Positions 55,273 through 64,000 of a stretch of DNA of 64,000 bases are shown here, one piece after another; position 1 is the stretch's first letter; the number at the start of each line of letters is the position of its first letter. Below the pieces are notes generated by a model. That model ran no database searches, was not told the origin of the DNA, and was given only the letters and a program-made list of their open reading frames with translations. Source of the stretch: Chimonanthus salicifolius (Eukaryota; Streptophyta; Magnoliopsida; Laurales; Calycanthaceae); the NCBI GenBank assembly GCA_013350335.1, contig CM023537.1, forward strand, positions 8,857,438-8,921,437, given 5' to 3'. Both the position numbers and the translations under genes were made by a program.

Positions 55273-57334
55273 ATGAGTTGAGTCATCCACGCCATTTGAT
55301 TTTAAGAGCTCATGAATGAGACGGTCAATTACCACCAACCCTTATCACATCTTTTATATTGTGTAATTTTTTGGGATGTTAAAGAAAAATGTGGCTCTAA
55401 TAAATCAGAGAAAATTAATAAAATCAGAAAATGGTGTGAACTGCAACCCGAAATTGCACTTTTGTCAACCTTAACAAGTGTGTAGGTGGCCATTGGTGGA
55501 TTGTTGAAAACAGAAGTAGTCAATGATGTTTGTTGAATGACTAAAAAGTCACTTTTTATCATCAATAGAATGTTGCGGAATAAAACACAGAGAAACTAAA
55601 GATCAATCACACATAAAATCCAGAGATTTATATGGTTTAGTAAAAACCTATCTATGCTCACAGAGTGTGATGTATTATGAAGAAAAACACTAGACAATTT
55701 GATTACGAGGATTTCCAACCTTTTCCTATGTTCCCTTCACAGTCTCTCTTTTTCTCTTTGTTTTCTTTTCTCTCCTCTCCTATCCAGAGAAAAACACAAA
55801 ACTTTGAAAACCCTAAAGAGAAATAAGCCTTTATGTATTGGGATCATTGTAACAAATCTCGTTCTCAACATATTAACTGCAATTATTAATAGCGGGATAT
55901 TTTTAATTTCTCAGCTTTTTATCAAAAATTTAATGAGAAAATCTTGTGGAAAATAAGTCCAGTTTCTTTAGTAATGGGGCCTAAGACTTAGATCCATCTA
56001 TGTGTAGAAGTCTATTTCATGCTCAAATCATTTATTGAAAAGTATTATTTATAAATGTGGTTAATATTTAGGACTTGTCGTCTCTAAAGTTATACACATC
56101 AAGACCCAGACTGAGCTCAGTTAGGCTGCGTTTGGATGAAGGGTGATTTTACAGGGGTCATCCCTCACCTAAGGTCACATTCAAGATTGGAGTCACCCTT
56201 GAATACACCAAGTTTCGATGGAGTATTTAAAAAATGTGATGAGAAGGGTGATTTTTTGAATTTTTAACCTCACTTAGGGTAATTTTTGAATTACCAAACA
56301 AGGCCGGGTCACCCCCCAATCCAATGCAACCTTAGATTGCGTTTGGATGAAGGGTAAATTTTGCAGGGGTTATCTAAGGTTCCGGAAGTGTCCTGATTAT
56401 TATGAATCCTACGAAGTGTGGGCTTTCTTTCGGTGAAATCAGATATCCATATAGGGGACAATATTCAAAAAAAATATAATTCGTTTAATTTTGACCAATT
56501 TGATTTTAAAGATATTCTACAGAACTACAATCATCATCATAAGAACCGATGATCAGAAAGAGGGAAGTCTTAATTAGAGTGGATCATGTGAAGCACCACC
56601 TTGACCTTGATTAATAATTAATTTGATAGTGGAACTTGAGAAACACGAGAGGTACTGTAACTTGGTAAAAGGGTAGAGAGGCATAGAAGCGCGTTCATCA
56701 AAGGCAAGTGGAAGGTCGTTCTATCTTCCATTATTTATTTGTAAGTGGATGAATTCAAATATCTTATTACTATGGAGCAGAAATTTGTGTTGGTGGATGC
56801 ACTTTTAACTCTTAGTCTTGTCATGGGTGATTAATAAATAATTAAATATTAGAGATATTCTCTAAAATCTTAAGGTTCAATTTAATCACGTGAATCATTC
56901 TTTTATAAAGTTTCATCTTTCCTTATAATTCTATCTCTTGATTTAAAATTTAAAAAATTAATAGCTCATACTCATTAAAATTTATATGCCTTGAATCTTC
57001 AATTGATAGTCAAACCTTATATTTTATATCAATGTAATCACCTAACAAATGAACTTAAATGTGTAGGACTCAGATCCATCTAGTAGTATGTCTCTTTAGA
57101 CTTTAGCGTATCTTGTTGTCTATCTCAATAAACATTTACCTCTTTTGATTCTTAGTAGATGCACTACTCTTTGAGCAATAGAATAAACATTTATTTTTTC
57201 TTAAAATATTACTATTTGCATAAATTCTAAACTTAAAAAGAAAATATAAGTTTGTAAAGTCAATATGATCTTATAATAAAGTTTAGAGCAGGGGTCGAAA
57301 TTTCGGTATCGGTTGAGATATCGACCGATATGAG
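55273..57334. repeat. 2-kb tandem duplication, copy A
   Basis: This unit is repeated head-to-tail at 57330-59636. Each of the three boundaries (55273, 57330, 59632) carries ATGAG, pointing to a short-homology joint. It contains a Tourist-like MITE and, at its right edge, the truncated left part of a CAGGGG-family MITE (57289-57334). Part of it (about 55560-55900) resembles LTR-type sequence. No gene is present. Confidence 0.9.
56124..56331. mobile_element. Tourist-like (PIF/Harbinger) MITE, copy A
   Basis: It begins GGCTGCGTTTGGATGAAGGG and ends in ATCCAATGCAACC, an inverted relative. It is flanked by TTA on both sides (56121-56123 and 56332-56334), the 3-bp duplication typical of Tourist elements. 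Immediately to its right a second partial end (ttgcgtttggatgaaggg, 56338) suggests a neighbouring relative. Confidence 0.75.
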
Positions 57335-58192
57335 TCGAGTCATCCACCCACTTCGAGTTTCCCCATTTGATTTTAAGATCTCATGAATGAGACGGTCAAT
57401 TACCACCAACCCTTATCACATCTTTTATATTGTGTAATTTTTTGGGATGTTAAAGAAAAATGTGGCTCTAATAAATCAGAGAAAATTAATAAAATCAGAA
57501 AATGGTGTGAACTGCAACCCGAAATTGCACTTTTGTCAACCTTAACAGTTGTGTAGGTGGCCATTGGTGGATTGTTGAAAACAAAAGTAGTCAATGATGT
57601 TTGTTGAATGACTAAAAAATCACTTTTTATCAATAGAATGTTGCCGAATAAAACACAGAGAAACTAAAGATCAATCACACATAAAATCCAGAGATTTATA
57701 TGGTCTAGCAAAAACCTATCTATGCTCACGGAGTGTGATGTATTATGAAGAAAAACACTAGACAATTTGATTATGAGGATTTCCAACCTTTTCCTACGTT
57801 CCCTTCACAGTCTTTCTTTTTCTCTTTGTTTTCTTTTCTCTCCTCTCCTATCCTAGAGAAAAACACAGAACTTAGAAAACCCTAAAGAGAAATAAGCCCT
57901 TATATATTGAGATCATTATAACAAATCTCGTTCTTGGCATATTAACGGCAATTATTAATAGCGGGATATTTTTAAATTCTCAACTTTTTATCAAAAATTT
58001 AATGAGAAAATCTCACGGAAAATAAGCCCAGTTTGTTTAGTAATGGGGTCTAAGACTTAGATCCATCTATGTGTAGAAGTCTATTTCATGCTCAAATCAT
58101 TTATTGAAACGTATTATTTATAAATGTGGTTAATATTTAGGACTTGTCTTCTCTAAAGTTATACACATCAAGACCAAGACTGAGATCACTTA

Positions 58193-58623
58193 GGATGCGT
58201 TTGGATGAAGGGTGATTTTACAGGGGTCATCCCTCACCTAAGGTCACCTTCAAGATTGGAGTCACCCTTGAATACACCAAGTGTCAATGGAGTCAGGGGT
58301 TTAAAAATCGGTATCGGCCGATATATCGGCCGATACGATATGTCGACCGATATATCATTATCGACCGATATATCGGCCGATATTTTTCTCTTTTTTCCTC
58401 GTTTTTTTTTAATATCGGCCGATATCAAGGCTGATACGGTGAATATCGGCCGATACGATACGTATCGGCCGATATTTACATCTCTAAAACCGATATTTCA
58501 ACCCCTTAATGGAGTATTAAAAAAAGGTGATGAGAAGGGTGATTTTTTGAATTTTTAACCTCACAGTGGGGTAATTTTTGAATTACCAAACAAGGCCGGG
58601 TCACCCCCCATCCAAATGCAACC
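58193..58623. mobile_element. Tourist-like MITE, copy B, interrupted by a hAT-like MITE
   Basis: It is the copy of 56124-56331 within duplicate B. The ends are GGATGCGTTTGGATGAAGGG and ATCCAAATGCAACC, flanked by TTA. It is larger because the element at 58294-58507 sits inside it. Confidence 0.75.
58294..58507. mobile_element. hAT-like CAGGGG/ATCGGCCGAT MITE with matching empty site
   Basis: It starts CAGGGGTTTAAAAATCGG and ends CCGATATTTCAACCCCTT. It is flanked by perfect 8-bp copies AATGGAGT (58286-58293 and 58508-58515). The duplicate copy A has the uninterrupted site GATGGAGT at 56217-56224, so the insertion and its target duplication are directly visible. It is 214 bp with no coding sequence. 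Confidence 0.95.
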
Positions 58624-59590
58624 TTAGATTGCGTTTAGATGAAGCGTAAATTTTACAGGGATTATCTAAGGTTACCTCTAACTGGAAGTTATTCTGATTA
58701 TCATGAATCCTACGATGTGTGGGCTTTCTTTCGGTGAAATCAGATATCCATATAGGGGACAATATTCAAAAAAAATATAATTTGTTTAATTTTGACCAAT
58801 TTGATTTTAAAGATATTCTACAGAACTACAATCATCATCATAAGAACCGATGATCAGAAAGAAGGAAGTCTTAATTAGAGTGGATCATGTGAAGCACCAC
58901 CTTGACCTTGATTAATAATTAATTTGATAGTGGAACTTGAGAAACACGAGAGGTACTGTAACTTGGTAAAAGGGTAGAGAGGCATAGAAGCGCGTTCATC
59001 AAAGGCAAGTGGAAGGTCGTTCTATCTTCCATTATTTATTTGTAAGTGGATGAATTCAAATCCCTTATTACTATGGAGCAGAAATTTGTGTTGGTGGATG
59101 CACTTTTAACTCTTAGTCTTGTCATGGGTGATTAATAAATAATTAAATATTAGAGATATTCTCTAAAATCTTAAGGTTCAATTTAATCACGTGAATCATT
59201 CTTTTATAAAGTTTCATCTTTCCTTATAATTCTATCTCTTGATTTAAAATTTAAAAAATTAATAGCTCATACTCATTAAAATTTATATGCCTTGAATCTT
59301 CAATTGACAGTCAAACCTTATATTTTATATCAATGTAATCACCTATCAAATGAACTTAAATGTGTAGGACTCACGATCCATCTAGTAGTATGTCTCTTTA
59401 GACTTTAGCGTATCTTGTTGTCTATCTCAATAAACATTTACCTCTTTTGATTCTTAGTAGATGCACTACTCTTTGAGCAATAGAATAAACATTTATTTTT
59501 TCTTAAAATATTACTATTTGCATAAATTCTAAACTTAAAAAGAAAATATAAGTTTGTAAAATCAATATGATCTTATAATAAAGTTTAGAG

Positions 59591-59752
59591 CAGGGGTCGA
59601 AATCTCGATATCGGCTTAGATATCGACCGATATGAGATTTCGATATCTCAACTGATATTTTTCTCTCTTGTTTTTTTTTTAAAAAAAAATTCCACCAATA
59701 TCAGCCTATATTTACCAATACGTAATCATATTGGCCGATATCTCAACCCCTG
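59591..59752. mobile_element. hAT-like CAGGGG-family MITE at the duplication edge
   Basis: It starts CAGGGGTCGAAATCTCG and ends CGATATCTCAACCCCTG. It is flanked by GTTTAGAG (59583-59590) and GTTTGAAG (59753-59760), an 8-bp duplication with two differences. The left 45 bp also occur at 57289-57334, cut off by the duplication joint. Confidence 0.8.
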
Positions 59753-59760
59753 GTTTGAAG

Positions 59761-60362
59761 TGATTATCAATATGATCAATTAAGTTATATTTTTCAAATC
59801 CATTAAACTTTCAGCACATTTTTTAAAAAACTTTTATCACAAGATAACAGTTTAATTGATCTAGTCAAGATAATTTTTTAGTACACCCTTTATTATAAAT
59901 CATTTTTTTATAAATCCATTACTATTATTATTGCTAGATTCGATATAAAGATGAGTATTAGAAGACGACTAACTTAATTTCTTATTCTTTATTTTTTTAA
60001 TGTGTTTAGCTTATTAAGACTTTAAAAAAATAGTAAATATATTCAAGCATATCTTTTTAACGAGACTTCACTATATTTACTTTAAAGAATAAAGGAGAAT
60101 AAAATAGAATGAATTTACTGATTTTGAATTTGACTCAAATCTATCATTTTGACTTATATAGAGAGAATTGTAATATTAAAAAAAGGAAAGTCTTAGGTTC
60201 TTTCAACTTCACCAAGTCACCAACTAATCAAAGAGAATTGCCCACGTTTTCCATGGTTGGAAGTGAATCTGACTAGAATGGCCCATGTAAATGTGACATC
60301 AATGACACGTGTAAAACCACATCAATGACATCATTCTAAGTTTCTAATATTTATTTATTTTT
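59761..60362. other. Intergenic sequence, no gene seen
   Basis: AT-rich with long T and A runs. Nothing recognisable. Confidence 0.4.
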
Positions 60363-60872
60363 AAATTTACGTATAGGAAACTACGGAATACTCAACGTAA
60401 CATTCTCACGAGTGAGGCCACTACTCCTAAGACATACAAAGGTTAGGCTATGAGGGTTCGAACCTTCATCCTCCCACTTTCCTAAGGCAGGAGACAACCA
60501 GTTGAACTGGACCCATGTCGGTAAACATGGATAGTGATTTTTGCACCATCATTTTCTCTCGGGTAGTGATTTAAGAAAATTTAGGTGGGTTGGGTATAGG
60601 GTCCTGGACCTGAACTAAATTAAAGAAACAACATTTATTAGTTTACTTTTAAAAAATTGTAACCCATTCATTTTTGCTCATATACCCCACCAAAGTTCAA
60701 AATTTTAGCTCAATGTTTAATTTCCATAACCCAATGGCCTCTAATGAAAGTGAAATTCTCTTGTCTTCATTTTTCTATTAAAAATAAGTTTCTCTCATTT
60801 TTTTTATTTTTTTCAATTTTTTATAGAAATTCAGATCAGATTGTTTTGGGTAAAAAAAAAAAAAAAGATGAA
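60363..60872. repeat. 0.5-kb direct repeat, copy 1, containing a minus-strand SINE
   Basis: The left part (60363-60535) is a tRNA-derived SINE on the minus strand: A-box-like ggtccagttcaactggt, B-box ggttcgaacc, body ggcctcactcgtgagaat and tail gtttcctatacgtaaattt. The right part (60536-60872) is an unknown sequence ending in a 15-base A-run. The whole recurs at 63168-63671 and looks more than 90% alike by eye. Confidence 0.8.
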
Positions 60873-62219
60873 TTGTAACATGTCATTTTCATGTTGGATG
60901 TGATGTCATTTTAACAGCCTAAATCATTTATTTAAAGTTTGATAAAATCGAAGGACAAGAAGTCCATTGCTTGTTTTCATCAAATATTCTTAACTACCTA
61001 TTTAAATTAGCAGTTGGTATTTGGTAAAGGGTCTAACTTGTAAAGTTGTAAGTACAAATTGACTTTCAAAAATCTGCTGAAATGTACATTTCAGCAGATT
61101 AAGTTGAGTTGCTGCATCCAATTTCACTAAAAAAAACATTCAGAAGTTAGAAAAGTTACATCAATCATCATTATATAAGTTATTTTTTCCTATCGACATG
61201 AGATTAACCGATCATATTTGACTTTGGCATAGTGTTTTTACGGGCTGAATTGCCAATTGATGCCCATAAGATTTGAACCTACAACATTTAAATTGTAATA
61301 ATAAAATTTTACACATATATATTATAAGTATATCATGTAATAATAGAGTTAAATTACTAGCAATTACTTCATGTTAAGCTATTGTTGATAGGTATTCTTC
61401 ATAGATTATATAATTCAAGGGAACTTCTTCAATTTGATCATCATAAATTTCTAAGACAGTATCATAAAAAATCAACGGCTTATAACAATCAAATTTCAAA
61501 TGTTAAAAATGATAAAACTAGAATAATCAAACAGACTCAAATTTTACACAAATAATGTCTATTTTATTTATTTTTATATATTATATTAAAGAATATGTAG
61601 CCTACTTAAATATTTAAAGATAGAGAAATTGAAAAAAAATTCTAGATTTTTGATAAACTTATTATTAGGAAATTAATTTGGACCAGTTTTTTTAAACGAA
61701 GCATCCTACTCATTCTATTCTTTATTTTATTATATTAAATTAAAAAATATTCCACCCTTTTATTTTATAAGTTATTATAATAAAATAAAAAGTGAAATAA
61801 GGATGATGCCTATTATCGATACCCAAATCAAATCAATAAGCACTTGTTAGAGAAAAAGTTTATGCCTTAAGAGCAAAGGTATAATAGTGTAAGTAGATTT
61901 AGGCGAGGTTAAGTAATGTATGCCTTCCTGAATCCTGACTACGGCATTCGTATGTTTTAGGCAGGGAGAATCGATTTTGGATTGACCTAAAGTGTTACTC
62001 TATCTAATGATGGTGTAATTGTAATTTAAGGAGAAACCAAGGAGCTTAACTCAGAAGAGACAAGATTTTCTTTTCTTTTCATGAGGAGAATAAGTGCACG
62101 TGTCTGTTAAGTCAAATCAGGAAAGAGTGGACCACATGCTCATGGCACCTACTGTTACACGTGTGATGATTTTCTATTGGCTCGGCATTTAGACACCGTA
62201 TTATTCTATTATCAGACAC
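60873..62219. other. Intergenic sequence between direct repeats
   Basis: AT-rich with no gene. A pair of aatgtacatttcagcagatt-type inverse strings lies near 61070-61100. From 61850 to 62200 the sequence contains two CACGTG-like cores but no recognisable gene. Confidence 0.4.
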
Positions 62220-63010
62220 AGCATTTCAAATTTGAGTGAAAATAACGTTTCTGTCCTTCCGAGTGAAATCGACCGATCGATTCTGCAACGCATTTTCGCT
62301 TCAATCGATCGATCTGAGGCATATATGATCGATCGATCAATCAGACAGTTCATTTTCGAATCAATCGATTGATCCTAACACGAGATTCAATCGATCGCAC
62401 TGGTCCCATGGGATCGTGCGATCGATTATTAGTGAGAGGTCAACATTTTGACAGTCGATCTTTCCTCTCAAGATCGATCGCACGAATCCAGTGATCAATC
62501 GATCGATTGTAACCCATTTAAAGATCGATCGCACGATCACAGAGGATCGTGAGATTCATTTTAACTGAGAGGTCAACAATTTGACAATCGACCTCTCCTC
62601 TCAAGATCGATCGCACAATCCTATGTGATCGATCGATCGACTATTTGTTTAAGGCAAAATCGATCGCACAATCATAGAAATCGTGCGATCGATTGTTTAT
62701 TTAGGACAAGATTGATCACATGATCACAGAAATCGTAGCGATCAATCGCAAACTTATATATAAGCCACCGATCGATCTTTTCGTCCCTTTCCCTTACTCG
62801 TGCGATTGAAACCTTAGAAACCGAAAACCCTTTCTCTTCTTCTTCTCTAATTGATCAATCGCCCCTTTCCTCTTAACCAAATCGACCGCACGATTCTCCA
62901 AATCGATCGATTTTCCCTCTCCCCTCTTCCAACGTCGATCGATCTTGCCATCTCTAGAAACCTTTTCTCTTCTTCTTCTCCGATTTCTTCTTCTCAAATC
63001 GATCGACCAA
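62220..63010. repeat. Block packed with ATCGAT/GATCGATC palindromes, about 136-bp internal repeat
   Basis: Dozens of GATC sites and strings such as gatcgatcgatc, agatcgatcgcac and gtgcgatcgatt crowd this block. A longer unit, tgagaggtcaacattttgac...cctctcaagatcgatcgcac, recurs with a period of about 136 bp (starts about 62433 and 62568). A TATA-like ctTATATATAAG at 62754 is followed by a pyrimidine-rich stretch, as in an LTR or promoter. No protein match. Confidence 0.8.
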
Positions 63011-63167
63011 ACCGATTCTCCTTTGCACCCCTCCTTTCACATGGCGTCCCAAGGTCTACATCGAGAGGGAGAAAGTCCAAGGTGCCGGCTTCATCTAGAG
63101 GGAAGACACCGAGATTGACGAAGACATCTACGGAGATGGAAACTTTCGACCCCAACGTAAAATTTTT

Positions 63168-63671
63168 GAACTTACAGGTAGGAAACTACGGGATACCCAA
63201 CGTAAAATTCTCACGGGTGAGCCTACTACCCCTAAGACATACCAAGGTTAGGCCCTAAGGGTTCGAACCTACATCCTCCCGTTTCCTTGAGGCAGGAGGC
63301 AACAAGTTGACCTACACCTATGTGGGTAAACATGGATAGTGAGTTTTGCACCACCATTTTCTCTCGGGTAGTGATTTAAGAAAATTTAGGTGGGTTGGGT
63401 ATAGGGTCCTGGACCTGAACTAAATTAAAGAAACAACATTTATTAGTTTACTTTTAAAAAATTGTAACCCATTCATTTTTGCCTATATACCCACCAAAGT
63501 TCAAAATTTTAGCTCAATGTTTAATTTCCATAACCCAATGACCTCCAATGAAAGGGAAATTCTCTTGTCTTCCTTTTTTCTATTAAAAATAAGTTTCTCT
63601 CATTTTTTCATTATTTTCAATTTTTTATAGAAATTCAGATCAGATTGTTTTGGGTTAAAAAAAAAAATGAA
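63168..63671. repeat. 0.5-kb direct repeat, copy 2, containing a minus-strand SINE
   Basis: It is the second copy of 60363-60872. The SINE part spans about 63168-63330 with B-box ggttcgaaccc. The unit ends in an A-run of about 11 bases at 63657-63667. Confidence 0.8.
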
Positions 63672-63749
63672 ATGTGAGTTGAGTCTGTTTGGGTTAGATA
63701 GAAACTTCATTATTTCTAAAAATTCCAACTCAATTTTTACAGATATATT

Positions 63750-63965
63750 AAGTAATGACACGTTAGAGAGATTTTAAAAATAGCTCAAAGGAAAAACAAA
63801 TTGAAGAAATGTGTTTGAGGTGGTCTAAAAACATGAGTAGAAAATTGGAAATAGCTTCGGTTCATGCTTTTGAGAAGTTACAAGTCTCCGGTATAAAGAA
63901 GAGGGGTAGAGTAGTGAAAACATGGAAATAAAGGATAAAAAAAGATCTGATAACAAGTAAGATTC
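63750..63965 (+). mobile_element. RTE-type LINE 3' fragment at the window edge
   Basis: Broken frames read like the end of an RTE LINE: a worn RWSKNM segment, then EKLQVSGIKKRGRVVKTWK, comparable with the fragments at 14340-14450 and 7345-7420. It lies in plus orientation and probably continues past the window. Confidence 0.6.
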
Positions 63966-64000
63966 ACTACTCTCATTGATGAGATTTTCCCTTTGAATGA

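Larger units (their letters stand above)
57330..59636. repeat. 2-kb tandem duplication, copy B (with nested insertion)
   Basis: It matches copy A along its length by eye. The differences are small indels, a 14-bp addition near 57350 and the 222-bp MITE insertion with its target duplication at 58294-58515. The right boundary is inside an intact CAGGGG-family MITE (59591-59752). Confidence 0.9.

Noticed and set aside
58205..58558. 117-codon open frame on the plus strand
   Set aside because: It lies entirely within the nested MITEs. Its repeated Ile-Gly-Arg-Tyr pattern is the translation of TATCGGCCGATA strings.
62220..62800. CRISPR-like array of short palindromic repeats
   Set aside because: There is no constant repeat and spacer spacing, the repeats vary and overlap, and the context is a plant nuclear genome.
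62851..63258. 135-codon frame after the TATA-like box
   Set aside because: It has Ile-Asp-Arg repeats from ATCGATCG strings, then SINE sequence. It is not a conserved protein.

Overview
The window is nuclear DNA of a flowering plant. It has sparse multi-exon genes with long AT-rich introns, plant-specific gene families (PLS-class PPR, R2R3-MYB, AP2/ERF, cinnamoyl-CoA reductase, citrate-type MATE) and a dense scatter of small non-autonomous transposons. The species cannot be fixed from the sequence.

Layout: 1-2.7 kb is intergenic with a long hairpin repeat. A single-exon PPR gene (2755-5310, +) is followed by the decayed remains of a DYW domain. About 7.8 kb of repeat-rich intergenic DNA follows. 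A 13-exon DETOXIFICATION 42/43-type (FRD3-like) MATE gene spans 13402-28231 (+); its introns hold a LINE fragment, an LTR remnant and hAT-like elements. A MYB46/MYB83-type gene (31472-33353, -) has a miniature LTR retrotransposon (TRIM) in its only intron. A single-exon DREB2F-like gene lies at 41471-42313 (-). A 5-exon cinnamoyl-CoA-reductase-like gene lies at 44620-49733 (-). From 49.7 to 64 kb no intact gene is seen: there is a tandem duplication of the reductase promoter and first codons, a long hairpin, a 2-kb tandem duplication carrying nested MITEs, a block packed with ATCGAT/GATC palindromes, and a 0.5-kb direct repeat containing a SINE.

Two genes look damaged by a single extra base when read against their family: MATE exon 9 and reductase exon 4. 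Both breaks are visible from conserved residues continuing in the next frame; sequencing error, allelic variation and true pseudogenisation cannot be told apart here. MYB46/83 proteins are master activators of secondary-wall and lignin genes and cinnamoyl-CoA reductase is a lignin enzyme, so a regulator and a possible target of it lie about 11 kb apart. No new defence or catalytic system was found. The most informative material is mobile-element structure: an empty/filled site pair proving an insertion with 8-bp target duplication, two further elements with perfect 8-bp target duplications, and three related TRIMs.
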